A DNA stretch of 64,000 nt from Cyclobacterium roseum (GTDB lineage: Bacteria; Bacteroidota; Bacteroidia; Cytophagales; Cyclobacteriaceae), in the NCBI RefSeq assembly GCF_010119225.1, contig NZ_WNKF01000011.1, positions 1 through 64,000 of the forward strand. The letters run 5' to 3'. The notes beneath the pieces are model-generated. The model ran no database searches. It was not told the origin of the DNA and was given only the letters and a program-made list of their open reading frames with translations. Made by a program: the position numbers and the translations under genes. The first letter of the stretch is position 1; each line of letters opens with the position of its first letter. Of this stretch, positions 18,301 to 27,895 are shown piece by piece.

Positions 18301-18433
18301 CCCCTTCCTTTTCACCTCATTTCCTGGGACCAATCCGGAGATCAACCGAAGAGGCGGGATAAATATAGGAGTGGATGATGAAGCCTATCCCATGCCCAGG
18401 ACCTTTACCTTGGGTGCGACCATCAGATTCTAA
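15359..18433 (+). CDS. SusC/RagA-family TonB-dependent outer-membrane transporter
   Basis: This 1024-aa outer-membrane protein should import oligosaccharide-like ligands together with the SusD partner just downstream. A signal peptide (about residues 1-30, ending FSGYSQ) is followed by a carboxypeptidase D-like regulatory domain (ITGRVLSAEDSEPLPGVSIL) and the TonB plug. The plug shows LYVVDGFPVG and VLKDAASTAIYGARGSNGV near residues 190-230. The rest is a 22-strand-type barrel ending in an aromatic residue (TFTLGATIRF), as expected. The ATG at 15359 gives a normal signal peptide; upstream in-frame codons do not. It is 19 nt from its SusD gene. Confidence 0.96.
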   Translation: MKTGYKPHLIGFRTVFMAFLLVITFSGYSQDTGQITGRVLSAEDSEPLPGVSILVNGTSRGTVTNMDGEFAIQASSGETLTISFIGFETKEVAVTGGQTNYEIIMEPSMGDLGEVVVMGYGSQRKADITSAVSVINMENIGEVPTTNVSRLLQGQAAGVQVRQTSGRPGEEMEVTIRGIGSLGAGSQPLYVVDGFPVGTSLGQNLNPADIESMTVLKDAASTAIYGARGSNGVILITTKSAKDGVVSLDFVVNQGIQNVPDGRRTRMMNGPEFAQFKHDSFVDRIRYFEQREPDLEEIPLEFRFPEQTTVSTDWFEEIMNQNARFQNYNATLTAGKGDIRSLVSVGYINQEGAVIETGFERFNVRANIDGKINDFISMGWNIAASHSREDYASTDGRSALIGRSLWADPRYPVYNEDGSFNDFIGGTHGVFGTANVVQELHEMERTRSENNILTNGYLEFTFLKNFKFRTSVNARLEGTDQKEFRPSTLAGTGFNQAPPREATLYQRRNEVLNIAADQLLSYNKIMGSHRVEGLLGFSAQEETFKYLQGNGNEFANDQVQYLSAAIRQTSTSGEADWSLMAYFARVNYSFNDKYLFSASYRREGSSRFGANNKWGDFPAFSAGWRISEESFMPQTNWITDLKLRASYGITGNNAIGNYSSLSNLRISNYVLGGAIANGQVLSNFANANLGWEQSQQTDIGLDLAMFDNRLILTAEYYNRLTDNMLLSVEMPVISGFTQSLDNVGQVQNRGVELALDYRTRISQLNLRSNLNLTINRNKVLEIRGENDEIWSGGFYSTYNVSQVGRPVSMLHGFRMMGIFDTEDEIEAWPTQDGAIPGTYKYFDANGDGEISYDQQDMIEIGNPHPAYILGFTLGGDYKSFDFNFMFTGAFDYDVFRNIEATTMNMDGVFNILQSGVNRWRSAENPGDGRGATTNTWKWQRESNSRYVYDATHVWLRNITLGYTIPQNPVIPNARVFFSAENPFLFTSFPGTNPEINRRGGINIGVDDEAYPMPRTFTLGATIRF

Positions 18434-18452
18434 TTAGTAAACTACCGAAGAG

Positions 18453-19961
18453 ATGAAAAAATACATGCATATAAAATTAATTTGTCTGGGCTCCTTGCTG
18501 GCTTTTACTGCTTGCGATGAGGAGTTTCTGAACAAAACGGATCCCACTGTTCTGGTATCAGATAATTTCTACCAAACCGAAACGCAGGTAATCCAGGCGG
18601 TGAATGGGGTGTATGGACAACTTAGGCCCTTGCACTTAAATCAATGGCAATACACGGAATTTATATCCGACAATACCACCTTGCATTTTAACCCAGGCAA
18701 CAGAGGAGCCGGACCCTCCCTGGAAGCCTTGGAATTTTGGCAGTACAACCCTGCCACTCCAAATATTACCAACCTGTACAATAGTACTTATGGGGTGATG
18801 GTCAACGTGAATACCACCCTGTCTAAATTGCCCGAATCCCTCGCCAGTGAGGCGATTAAGACCCGTTCGGAAGGGGAGTTGAAATTTATCCGGGCGTATT
18901 TGTATTTTCACCTGGTACAGCACTTTGGGGATGTGATCATCATTACGGAACCAGTAAACTCTCCGGCGGAAGCTTTCGAATACGAACGGCAACCCGTGGA
19001 AACGGTGTATCAACAGATACTATCGGATTTGAATACGGCCGTCAATGCGCTTCCGGTCAGTTATGATTCCGATCAGGTAGGTCGGGTGACCAAGGGAGCG
19101 GCGCTTAGTCTGTTGGGAAAGGTTCATCTGACACGCGGAAATTACGGACTGGCGATCGATGCCCTGGACCAGGTCACCTCAATGGGTTACGATTTATTAG
19201 CTGATTATGCGGATATTTTTGACCCGCAAAACAAAAACCACCAGGAGTCTGTCTGGGATATTCAGTACCAGGGAGACAATCAGTTTGGTGTAAACAGTAA
19301 CTTTATTTACACCTTCGCTCCCCGGGAGTCCTTTGGTGCAGTAATAGATTTCCCGGGCCAGGAAGGCGGTGGATGGAACACGCCAAGCAATGACATCATC
19401 GCCGCCTACGAAGAGGGTGACCTGAGAAAAGTAGTTTCCCTGAAAGAAGGCTATACCAACCTGGACGGGGAATACGTAGGAGTCCCTTTTATCAATAAAT
19501 TCAATCACCCCCATTCGATTCGGGGCGTTACCAATGACAACTGGCCCGTAATCCGGTATGCCGATGTATTGCTGATGTTAGCGGAGGCGATCAACGAAGT
19601 AGATGGCCCTACCGGCGTTGCCTATGGTTATCTGAATGAGATAAGGGAACGAGCAGGCTTGGATCCCCTGAGCGGGTTAGGCCAGGATGCTTTCCGGGAG
19701 GCCGTACTCGACGAACGTCGGATTGAACTGGCCTTTGAGAATCATCGCTGGTTTGATTTGAAACGAACTATGGGAACCCAAGAGTTGGTGAATTTTCTGA
19801 ATGCTTATGGCCTGCAGGAGCGGGCCAATCCAACCACTTCCAGGGAGGGGATTCCCTTTTCGAATGGTGATTTTATCTTTGAAGCCCACGAGATTCTGTT
19901 TCCGATTCCGCAGGATCAAATCCGGATCAATTCGGAACTGACCCAGAATCCGGGTTATTAA
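18453..19961 (+). CDS. SusD/RagB-family surface nutrient-binding lipoprotein
   Basis: The 502-aa SusD-like lipoprotein forms the lid of the SusC transporter. The signal peptide ends in LLAFTAC, with the lipidated Cys followed by Asp-Glu. The SusD fold is seen in VNGVYGQLRPL (N-terminal repeat), GELKFIRAYLYFHLVQHFGDV and the conserved ERRIELAFENHRWFDLKRT near residue 430. The end, FPIPQDQIRINSELTQNPGY, is typical. It pairs with the SusC gene 19 nt upstream and is followed by a strong terminator. The ligand is unknown. Confidence 0.95.
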   Translation: MKKYMHIKLICLGSLLAFTACDEEFLNKTDPTVLVSDNFYQTETQVIQAVNGVYGQLRPLHLNQWQYTEFISDNTTLHFNPGNRGAGPSLEALEFWQYNPATPNITNLYNSTYGVMVNVNTTLSKLPESLASEAIKTRSEGELKFIRAYLYFHLVQHFGDVIIITEPVNSPAEAFEYERQPVETVYQQILSDLNTAVNALPVSYDSDQVGRVTKGAALSLLGKVHLTRGNYGLAIDALDQVTSMGYDLLADYADIFDPQNKNHQESVWDIQYQGDNQFGVNSNFIYTFAPRESFGAVIDFPGQEGGGWNTPSNDIIAAYEEGDLRKVVSLKEGYTNLDGEYVGVPFINKFNHPHSIRGVTNDNWPVIRYADVLLMLAEAINEVDGPTGVAYGYLNEIRERAGLDPLSGLGQDAFREAVLDERRIELAFENHRWFDLKRTMGTQELVNFLNAYGLQERANPTTSREGIPFSNGDFIFEAHEILFPIPQDQIRINSELTQNPGY

Positions 19962-19980
19962 GAATAGAAATGGATAAGTT

Positions 19981-20033
19981 AAAAGTCTTCCGTTATGAAC
20001 TGTAGAAAACAGTTTATTTCGGAAGACTTTTTT
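19981..20033 (+). terminator. Terminator after the first SusCD pair
   Basis: AAAAGTCTTCCG (19981-19992) pairs with CGGAAGACTTTTTT (20020-20033), with an inner hairpin of AACTGT/ACAGTT. It ends transcription of the first SusCD pair. Confidence 0.85.
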
Positions 20034-20319
20034 GATTCGCTATCTTTTAATATCCATAGAAAATTTCCTTTGTTGGGGGGATTACCGGAGCGGCTTCCAG
20101 CAATCCTTATATTTTACCCTTAAACAGAAATTAATTTTGGTAAATAATTTTTTGTCAAACAGTTGTTTAACAAAGCCTGGCTTTTTCAAAAGGACTGATT
20201 GAAATCATATTCAGCACAGTGCAGGATAGTTCTGGAAGGAATATCGTTTTTATTTAGGAAAATTTCGGGTATAACACCTGGAGGTTTTAGAATAAATCCA
20301 TTCATTTAACCTATTTATT
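20034..20319. promoter_or_regulatory. Leader of the second susC-like gene with GCAGGATAGT motif
   Basis: This ~285-nt gap holds GTGCAGGATAGT at 20219-20230, shared with the leader of the first susC-like gene, ~90 nt before the ATG at 20320. No other clear element is seen. Confidence 0.45.
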
Positions 20320-23300
20320 ATGAAAAAAGATTGCTACCCAATTTTGGATAGCAGGCGCCTGATTGCTTTCATGGCGGCCATGCTATTGACCTTCGCATCT
20401 TATGCGCAAAGCACCGTCTCGGGTGTGGTGCGCTCGGAGGGAGACAATGAAACGTTACCGGGAGTATCCGTCCTGGTAAAAGGAACCACCCGCGGAACGG
20501 TTACCGACCTGGACGGTAGGTTTCAGGTAGAAGCGGCAGCCGGTGAGGTGTTAACCGTTAGTTACATCGGATACGCAACACGGGAAATTCCCGTGCAGGG
20601 AGGCCAAACGGAATATGAAATCGTGTTGGCATCTTCCATGAGTGACCTGACCGAAGTAGTGGTCGTGGGTTACGGTAGCCAGTTGAAGAAGGAAATCACC
20701 GGATCGGTGCAAACCATCCAGGGAGATGACCTGATGGACATACCAGCTACACAAATGGCCCAGAAGCTTCAGGGACAGCTGGCCGGTGTGCAGATCAACC
20801 AAACCACTGGAAAGCCCGGACAGGGAATGAACGTTCGTATTAGAGGACAGTTATCTGTTTCCGCTGGTAGTGATCCATTGTATGTAGTTGATGGATTTCC
20901 GATTACTGGAGATATTTCTACATTGAATCCAGACGAAATTCAGGACATTACCATTTTGAAAGATGCGGCGTCTACCTCCTTGTATGGATCCCGTGCTGCA
21001 AACGGCGTGGTTTTGATAACCACCAAAAGAGGAAAAGCGGGGCAATCCTCCGTTGCCTTGAACGTGTACACCGGTTTGCAAAATGTACCTCATTACAACC
21101 GTCTGGAAATGATGGATGCGGTGGAATTTGCTCAGTTTAAGAAGGAATATTTTGAAGATGCGGGAAGACCCGTACCAGACATGTTCCAGAACCCTTCCCA
21201 ATACGAAGGACAGACCCAGGATTGGTACGATGCCTTGCTGCAGACCGCTCCTATCACGAACTACAACCTGACGATCAACTCCAACACCGAGAAAATGCGA
21301 ACTTCAGTGGTGGCAGGCTATTTTGATCAGGAAGGTGTGGTATTGAATACCGATTACGAACGGTTTTCATTGCGATTAAACACTGACTACACCGCTTCGG
21401 ATAAACTAACCATGGGTTTTAACCTGGCTCCTACTTATGTACGAGACAACACTCCCAGAACCGATGGATCCAGAGGTACCGGGATTTTGTTTAATGCCTT
21501 GCATACCTGGCCTAATATGCCCATTTACGATGATAACGGGGAGTTGACGTATTTTAATAGATTCCCAAGTGAGACGGGTAATATTTTTGCCTATCCTAAC
21601 TACGTAAGGTCAGCATTGGAAATCACCAATGAGACCAAACAGACCAATTTGTTGTCTAATGCGTATGTGCAATATGAGCCTATAGAGGGACTTGAAATCA
21701 AATCCACCATCAATGCTGAAATCAGGAATAGTAAGTATTTCTATTTCAATCCTTCTACCGCCACTCCGGGAATGAACGTGGCCATTCCTACGGTGGCTTC
21801 CTCCGTTCGGGATAATCGCGAAATATTCAGTTGGTTGAATGAAAATACGGTAACGTACACCAAGTCCATCAACGACCACAATTTCCAGCTATTGGGAGGG
21901 TTTACCAACCAGAAGTTCAGACTGGATCGGACCCAGGTGGCCGCCAATACCTATGCGGATGACCGACTCCCTACCGTTCAGGGGGCCATCAATATCAACA
22001 GAGGAAGCACGATCTCAGACGTTCAAGAGTGGGCCCTGACTTCTTTCCTAAGCCGATTGACTTACAACTACCAGGGTAAATACCTATTGACCGCGGCTAT
22101 ACGAGCGGACGGGTCTTCCCGATTTGGTTCCGAAAACCGTTGGGGAGTATTCCCTTCTGTGTCTGCCGGATGGGTCATGTCTGACGAAGGCTTCCTGAAC
22201 ACCAGTGACAAGGTTTCCTTTATGAAAGTAAGGGGTAGCTACGGAGTGACTGGTAATAACAACATCGGTAACTACACTCAGTATGCCCTGGTGAATAACA
22301 CGGTGAATCATGTATTTGATAATTCAGTGGTGCCGGGTGCAGCCATTACTTCCCTGCAGAATCCCTTTCTGGGATGGGAAACCACCCAGCAGTTTGACAT
22401 CGGATTAGACCTGGGATTATTTGACGATCGCATCCAGTTTGTATATGATTTCTATACCAAAAATACCACCAACCTGTTGTACAACGTGCAGATACCGCAG
22501 GAAGCGGGATTCGGCAGCTTTACGGACAACATTGGAGAGATCAAATTCTGGGGTCATGAATTTGCAATAACTTCGCGAAACACCCAAGGCAGACTGGTAT
22601 GGACCACCAATGCCAACATCTCTTTCAATCGCAACAAGGTAATGGATCTTGCTGAAGGCATCGATCGGGTGTATGGTAACGTACATATCACACAGGTAGG
22701 GCAACCATTCGGACAATTTTATGGATTGAGAAAGCTTGGTAACTACATGAATGAGGAAGACCTGAACAGTTCTCCTCAGGTACCGGGTCGCTCCACGGTT
22801 GGCTCCATTAAATTGGAAGATATCAATGGAGATGGCATCATCTCCATTGGTGGCGATAACGATGACCGAACCATCATAGGCAATCCATTTCCAGATTTCA
22901 CTTATGGAATCACCAATAATTTCCGATATGGAAAGTGGGATTTGAATATCATCGGATCTGGTTCCTATGGAAATGAGTTGTACATGAGACATCTTTTCAG
23001 TACGGCGAACCTGGATGGGGTATTTAATATGGTTCAAAAGGCCACTGAGCGTTTTCGTTCTCCGGAAGATCCGGGAGAGGGAATCTTCGGAACCACTGTG
23101 GGTGGAGGAAACGTGACGGGTATTGAACGAGATTGGGCCAACAGCAACTTTGTCTGGGATGCGTCCTTTTTCACTATCAAGAATATCACATTGGGATACA
23201 ATCTTGGGGCAATTGCAAATGTAATTAAGTCTGCCAGGGTCTATGCTGCTGTACAAAATGTGTACATTTTTACTCCCTACTGGGGAGGTCCTAATCCGGA

Positions 23301-23415
23301 AGTCAGTCAGCAAAATAATGGAAATGGCGACGGAGGAAACCTTAGTCAGGGAGTTGACCTTACCGGTTATCCTGTTCCCAGAACCTTTACAGTAGGTGCG
23401 AATATTACCTTCTAA
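20320..23415 (+). CDS. SusC/RagA-family TonB-dependent outer-membrane transporter (second)
   Basis: The 1031-aa SusC homologue has the same layout as the first. A signal peptide ends near TFASYAQ, a carboxypeptidase-like domain follows (VSGVVRSEGDNETLPGVSVL), then the plug with LYVVDGFPITGDI and DAASTSLYGSRAANGVVLI, then the barrel. It ends with TFTVGANITF. It resembles the 15359 protein in the N-terminal 230 residues but the barrels differ, so the two probably take up different ligands. Its SusD partner begins 30 nt later. Confidence 0.96.
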   Translation: MKKDCYPILDSRRLIAFMAAMLLTFASYAQSTVSGVVRSEGDNETLPGVSVLVKGTTRGTVTDLDGRFQVEAAAGEVLTVSYIGYATREIPVQGGQTEYEIVLASSMSDLTEVVVVGYGSQLKKEITGSVQTIQGDDLMDIPATQMAQKLQGQLAGVQINQTTGKPGQGMNVRIRGQLSVSAGSDPLYVVDGFPITGDISTLNPDEIQDITILKDAASTSLYGSRAANGVVLITTKRGKAGQSSVALNVYTGLQNVPHYNRLEMMDAVEFAQFKKEYFEDAGRPVPDMFQNPSQYEGQTQDWYDALLQTAPITNYNLTINSNTEKMRTSVVAGYFDQEGVVLNTDYERFSLRLNTDYTASDKLTMGFNLAPTYVRDNTPRTDGSRGTGILFNALHTWPNMPIYDDNGELTYFNRFPSETGNIFAYPNYVRSALEITNETKQTNLLSNAYVQYEPIEGLEIKSTINAEIRNSKYFYFNPSTATPGMNVAIPTVASSVRDNREIFSWLNENTVTYTKSINDHNFQLLGGFTNQKFRLDRTQVAANTYADDRLPTVQGAININRGSTISDVQEWALTSFLSRLTYNYQGKYLLTAAIRADGSSRFGSENRWGVFPSVSAGWVMSDEGFLNTSDKVSFMKVRGSYGVTGNNNIGNYTQYALVNNTVNHVFDNSVVPGAAITSLQNPFLGWETTQQFDIGLDLGLFDDRIQFVYDFYTKNTTNLLYNVQIPQEAGFGSFTDNIGEIKFWGHEFAITSRNTQGRLVWTTNANISFNRNKVMDLAEGIDRVYGNVHITQVGQPFGQFYGLRKLGNYMNEEDLNSSPQVPGRSTVGSIKLEDINGDGIISIGGDNDDRTIIGNPFPDFTYGITNNFRYGKWDLNIIGSGSYGNELYMRHLFSTANLDGVFNMVQKATERFRSPEDPGEGIFGTTVGGGNVTGIERDWANSNFVWDASFFTIKNITLGYNLGAIANVIKSARVYAAVQNVYIFTPYWGGPNPEVSQQNNGNGDGGNLSQGVDLTGYPVPRTFTVGANITF

Positions 23416-23445
23416 AGAAGCTTTACATCTAAAATTGACTGAAAA

Positions 23446-24951
23446 ATGAAAAAAATAAATATCATCCTGGCGTTTTTGGGAATCATGCTGTCAAGCTGTG
23501 AAGAGTTCTTGACCATTGCCCCGGAAACAGCCCTCAGCTCTGCTACTTTCTATCAGACAGAGTCTGATTTTGAACAAGCGGTGAATGCAGCCTATGCCCC
23601 ATTAAGAACCATTGCCGATAACCGGTCCTGGTTGCTATGTGAAATGCGGTCCGATAATACGATTTATGCACGAAATATCAACTTTGGAGCTACCGAGCAG
23701 CAGGAAGATCTTTCCGATCATGCCCTGCCAGAAGCACAGGGGATCACCTCCAATACGCACGTGCTGAATCAATACCGGCAGGACTACCTGATCATTGCGA
23801 GAACCAACGAAATATTGTCTCAAATAGACGATGTAGAATTTGATCAGGCGTCTAAGGATAACCTGAAAGGTCAGGCCCTTTTCTTGCGTGGATATGCCTA
23901 TTATGAATTGGCCCGTTACTTCGGAAGTGTGCCCTTGCACCTTACTCCGGTTACTTCCAGAGAGGAAGCAGCATTGCCTTTAACACCCGAAGCTGAAATT
24001 TATACTCATTTGATCGGTGACATTCAGTCTGCTGTTAATTTATTGCCCGTTCGATCCCAGCAGGGAGTGGGAAGGGCATCCAAGGGAGCCGCTCAGATGT
24101 TATTGGCGGATGTGTTTATCACCCAGAAGCGCTGGGGAGATGCAGAAACCCTGCTCAAAGCCATCGAGACCAGCGGTGAGTACGAGTTGATACCCAATTA
24201 CGAAGATGTATTTTCTGAAAGCGTGGGAAATAAAAACAATGCAGAATCACTGTTTGAGATTCAATACCTGGAAGGTCCGGAAGGATTGAACAGTGACTTT
24301 TTGTATGCGTTTATGCCACGTCCCATTTCTCCCGATGAGTTGCAACCCATCACCGGCACTTCTAATCCGCAACCGTTGGATGGAGAAGGAAACAATATCC
24401 CTACTCCGGACATCATTGCTGCTTTTGAAGAGGGCGATTTGAGAAAGGATGCTTCCATCGCCTACGTTGAAATTGCGGGTAGTGACCGTGACGATAAGGT
24501 ATATCCTTATATTAAAAAATATGCCAAGCATCATGACTTGCATGGCAATCACGGGATGAATTGGCCCATTTACCGCTATGCGGAGGTCTTGTTATTCCTA
24601 GCCGAGGCACTGAATGAGCAGGGTAAAACCGAAGAAGCTGCTGGCTACCTGAATCAGGTGCGAAGCCGGGCCGGATTGGACGATACCAATGCTTCCGGAC
24701 AGACCGATATGCGAGAAGCCATCTTTAACGAACGAAGGGTGGAATTGGCCTTTGAAAACAAAAGGTGGTTTGACATCACCCGTGCCGACAGGGTGCAGGA
24801 AATCATTGGCGATTTTGGGCAAAGGGCTTTAGCCAATCCACAGGACTATTACTATCCTGAGGGAGCTACCTTCCGATCCAATGCCTTTACCAATATCACC
24901 AAATACTATGCTTTACCAGCTGCCGAAGCAGAGATCACGCCTCACTTTTAA
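23446..24951 (+). CDS. SusD/RagB-family lipoprotein (second)
   Basis: This 501-aa lipoprotein has a short signal peptide with lipobox MLSSC (Cys near residue 18) followed by Glu-Glu. SusD landmarks are VNAAYAPLRTI, then KGQALFLRGYAYYELARYFG, then NERRVELAFENKRWFDITR near residue 430. It is the surface partner of the SusC just upstream. The C-terminus ALPAAEAEITPHF lacks the more common NP(GY/N) end, a small variation. A terminator lies at 24995, so it closes the unit. Confidence 0.95.
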   Translation: MKKINIILAFLGIMLSSCEEFLTIAPETALSSATFYQTESDFEQAVNAAYAPLRTIADNRSWLLCEMRSDNTIYARNINFGATEQQEDLSDHALPEAQGITSNTHVLNQYRQDYLIIARTNEILSQIDDVEFDQASKDNLKGQALFLRGYAYYELARYFGSVPLHLTPVTSREEAALPLTPEAEIYTHLIGDIQSAVNLLPVRSQQGVGRASKGAAQMLLADVFITQKRWGDAETLLKAIETSGEYELIPNYEDVFSESVGNKNNAESLFEIQYLEGPEGLNSDFLYAFMPRPISPDELQPITGTSNPQPLDGEGNNIPTPDIIAAFEEGDLRKDASIAYVEIAGSDRDDKVYPYIKKYAKHHDLHGNHGMNWPIYRYAEVLLFLAEALNEQGKTEEAAGYLNQVRSRAGLDDTNASGQTDMREAIFNERRVELAFENKRWFDITRADRVQEIIGDFGQRALANPQDYYYPEGATFRSNAFTNITKYYALPAAEAEITPHF

Positions 24952-24994
24952 CAATGCTGTAGGCTTGGAAACGAAATAATCCAACCTGATAGAT

Positions 24995-25029
24995 ACAGCG
25001 GGAAGCCCATTTGCTTTCCGCTGTTTTTT
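24995..25029 (+). terminator. Terminator after the second SusCD pair
   Basis: ACAGCGG and CCGCTGT flank a hairpin with an inner AAGC/GCTT extension, followed by six T's. It separates the transporter pair from the catabolic genes. Confidence 0.8.
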
Positions 25030-25161
25030 GGTTAATTATGATCAAAGGTTTAAATTCCACTTTACTGGCTTTATAAAGCAGTGGATTTGGGTTAAATTTA
25101 GAGTTGTTTCCCGGGCTTTTAAAATGCCTAAGAGGAGAAATTGCCAATTAATAATAACTAT

Positions 25162-27819
25162 ATGTATACCAAAAACTCAATGAAAAACTGGCTGATGGCT
25201 GCATTGATCCTCCTGTTTGCAGGATCCTGCGGCCAGGGTGGCGGCGACCAAAAAGAGGTTGACCCCAAAGTTGCCAAGTTGAAATTGCCCTCCGGCTTCG
25301 AGGCGGAGCATCTCTACAGCCCTGGGGATAATGAACAGGGCTCCTGGGTGGGAATGACCTTTGATGATAAGGACCGATTGCTTACGGTGGACCAATATGG
25401 AGCCATCTATCGGCTGGAGGTTCCGGCCATCGGGTCTGATTCGCTGACACCAAAAGTAGAAAAACTCATAATAGGAGAAAACGGCGACGGTAAGATCGGT
25501 ATGGGCTATGCCCAGGCACTCTTATATGCCTTTAATAGTCTCTATGTGATGGTCAATCACCGGGCAAACGATGACTTTGACAAAAACACCGGCATTTACA
25601 GGCTACAGGATACCAATGGAGACGATCAATTTGATTCCATAACCATGCTCAGAGAATTTACCGGTAGCCCCGGTGAGCACGGGCCGCACAGTATGGTGGT
25701 TTCTCCGGATGGCGAATCCATTTACCTGGTGGTAGGAAATCACATTGACGTTCCGGAAATGGATCATTACCGAATTCCCCGGGTTTGGGAAGACGATAAC
25801 CTCATTCCGGAAATCAAAGACCCCAGAGGTCACGCCAATAGCCGGGGAGCACCGGGAGGATGGATCGCTAAAATTGACCCCGAAGGTACCGAATGGGAAT
25901 TGATTAGCGTGGGTTATCGTAACCCCTTCGATATCGCCTTTAATGAGGTAGGAGATTTGTTTACGTATGATTCCGACATGGAGTGGGATTTTGGAATGCC
26001 CTGGTACCGGCCTACCCGTATCAATCACGTGACCAGCGGGAGTGAATACGGCTGGCGAACCGGTAATAAAAAGTGGTCTCCCAACTACACCGACAACTTA
26101 CCGGCAATTTTGAATATTGGTCAGGGGTCCCCCACGAATGTGTTCTACGGGACCAATGCCAAATTTCCGGCAGAATACCGAAATGCGCTTTACGCATTTG
26201 ATTGGAGTTTTGGTATCATGTACAAAATTAATCTGACACCTGAGGGCGGCTCTTATGCCGCTACCGGTGAAGAGTTTATTTCGGGATCGCCACTTCCGCT
26301 TACCGATGGCGTGATTGGTCCTGATGGGGCCCTTTACTTCATGACCGGAGGTAGAAGGTTGGAGTCGGACCTGTACCGGGTGCATTATACCGGAGACTTA
26401 AGCGATGATGGCAACGGAGGACTGACCGAGGCCGATTTGCCGGAAGCGCACAACATTCGAAGGAGCCTGGAGGCATATCATGAAGGTCCACAAGCAGGTG
26501 CTATTGATTTTGCCTGGCCTTATTTGAGTCATGAGGATCGATTTGTTCAGTATGCAGCGAGAATTGCGGTAGAGCACCAACCCCTTTCCGAATGGCAAAG
26601 TAAGGCCTTGAATGAAACCGACCCAAGAGCACTTACCCAGGCGATTATTGCACTGGCCAGACACGGAAATGCTTCCCAGCGAAATGCCATGCTGCAGTCG
26701 CTGATGGGAATCGATTACGCATCCCTGAATGAAGAAGACCGGCTGAACCTTTCCAGGGCGGTAGAAGTGGTCATCGCCCGGCATGGAAATCCAACCGGTG
26801 GCGTGCGGACCCAGTTAATCAGTTACCTGGACGCTCATTTCCCGGCGGAAAGCAACAGTTTAAATCGGGTTCTGGGTAAAGTCATGGTAGCGTTGGAAGC
26901 CCCATCGGCGGTACCACAGCTATTGGGATTGTTAGAAAACGCGGAGGACGATCCGAACTTTCAGAAGACACTAACGGCTTCTTCGGACCTGATCATGAGA
27001 AATCCCCAATACGGGTTGGATATAGCCAATATGCTGGCCAATGTTCCACCTGCCCAGCAGACCTACTATGCGACCGTATTGGGAGGTGCCAAGGCAGGAT
27101 GGGATGAGGAGTCCTACGAGAAGTATTTTAACTGGACGCACAATGCTTTTCAATACAAGGGCGGAAGAAGCTATGTGGGCTTTATTGATCGCGCCAGAAA
27201 AATGGCTTTGAGTACCGTTCCGGAAAATAAATTTGAACAATACGATGAGCTTTCCGGTGGCAAACTTCTGACCGGCTCGGGCAATGATATTGCCGTATCC
27301 GAAGTTCAACCAGAGGGTCCGGGTAGAAGGTGGACGGTAGAAGAGGCCGCACCATTGGTAGAAGACTTGAGCAACAGGGATTTGGAAAAAGGAAAGGCCA
27401 TGTACGGGGCCGCCCTTTGTAGTTCCTGTCATGCCATAGGTGGAGAAGGGGGAGCGGTAGGTCCTGACCTGACCCAATTGGGCAATAGGTTTACTCCGAA
27501 GGACATTCTGGAGGCTACTCTTGACCCAAGTGCGGTGATCTCAGATCAATATGCGGCGATGGTATTCGTTATGGGAGACAAATCTTCTGTAGTAGGTAGG
27601 TTGATCAGGGAAGATGATGACACCTATTACGTGTCCCAGAATCCCTTTGCTCCCGAAGTGATCAAGGAGGTGCCTAAGGATGAAGTCACCAGCATCAAGG
27701 AGTCAGAAGTATCCGTGATGATGCCGGGACTGGTAAACCGTTTAAACGAAGAAGAATTAAAAGATTTGATGGCTTATCTGGTCTCAGGAGGTAATCCAAA
27801 CCACGAAGTTTATCAATAA
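25162..27819 (+). CDS. Secreted sugar/aldehyde dehydrogenase-like protein fused to HEAT region and cytochrome c
   Basis: The ~885-aa predicted lipoprotein has a signal peptide ending in LFAGSC (Cys near residue 24 of the form starting at 25162; an ATG at 25180 is an alternative start). Residues ~40-410 look like a sorbosone-dehydrogenase-type beta-propeller (GMTFDDKDRLLTVDQYG, then GPHSMVVSPDG, then RNPFDIAFNEVGDLFTYD). A helical HEAT-like region follows (LARHGNASQRNAMLQSL). A C-terminal cytochrome c carries one heme motif, CSSCH, near residue 753, with a Met-rich tail as possible axial ligand. The design suggests oxidation of a sugar or alcohol outside the cytoplasm, with electrons passed to the respiratory chain. 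The substrate is unknown. It heads the catabolic gene run 25-33.5 kb. Confidence 0.82.
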   Translation: MYTKNSMKNWLMAALILLFAGSCGQGGGDQKEVDPKVAKLKLPSGFEAEHLYSPGDNEQGSWVGMTFDDKDRLLTVDQYGAIYRLEVPAIGSDSLTPKVEKLIIGENGDGKIGMGYAQALLYAFNSLYVMVNHRANDDFDKNTGIYRLQDTNGDDQFDSITMLREFTGSPGEHGPHSMVVSPDGESIYLVVGNHIDVPEMDHYRIPRVWEDDNLIPEIKDPRGHANSRGAPGGWIAKIDPEGTEWELISVGYRNPFDIAFNEVGDLFTYDSDMEWDFGMPWYRPTRINHVTSGSEYGWRTGNKKWSPNYTDNLPAILNIGQGSPTNVFYGTNAKFPAEYRNALYAFDWSFGIMYKINLTPEGGSYAATGEEFISGSPLPLTDGVIGPDGALYFMTGGRRLESDLYRVHYTGDLSDDGNGGLTEADLPEAHNIRRSLEAYHEGPQAGAIDFAWPYLSHEDRFVQYAARIAVEHQPLSEWQSKALNETDPRALTQAIIALARHGNASQRNAMLQSLMGIDYASLNEEDRLNLSRAVEVVIARHGNPTGGVRTQLISYLDAHFPAESNSLNRVLGKVMVALEAPSAVPQLLGLLENAEDDPNFQKTLTASSDLIMRNPQYGLDIANMLANVPPAQQTYYATVLGGAKAGWDEESYEKYFNWTHNAFQYKGGRSYVGFIDRARKMALSTVPENKFEQYDELSGGKLLTGSGNDIAVSEVQPEGPGRRWTVEEAAPLVEDLSNRDLEKGKAMYGAALCSSCHAIGGEGGAVGPDLTQLGNRFTPKDILEATLDPSAVISDQYAAMVFVMGDKSSVVGRLIREDDDTYYVSQNPFAPEVIKEVPKDEVTSIKESEVSVMMPGLVNRLNEEELKDLMAYLVSGGNPNHEVYQ

Positions 27820-27837
27820 GTATTGCTTATATAATTG

Positions 27838-27871
27838 TTTTCAGGCCAGGCAGCAATTGTTTGGCCTGAAA
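27838..27871. repeat. Inverted repeat in the 27.8-kb gap
   Basis: TTTCAGGCCA (27838-27847) and TGGCCTGAAA (27862-27871) form a perfect 10-bp stem. No T-run follows, so it is more like an mRNA processing or attenuation hairpin than a terminator. Confidence 0.5.
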
Positions 27872-27895
27872 GCATTCAACCTAAATCAGCATGCA

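Noticed and set aside
22417-23313. 298-aa frame on the minus strand
   Set aside because: It is opposite the SusC gene 20320-23415 and resembles no protein family.
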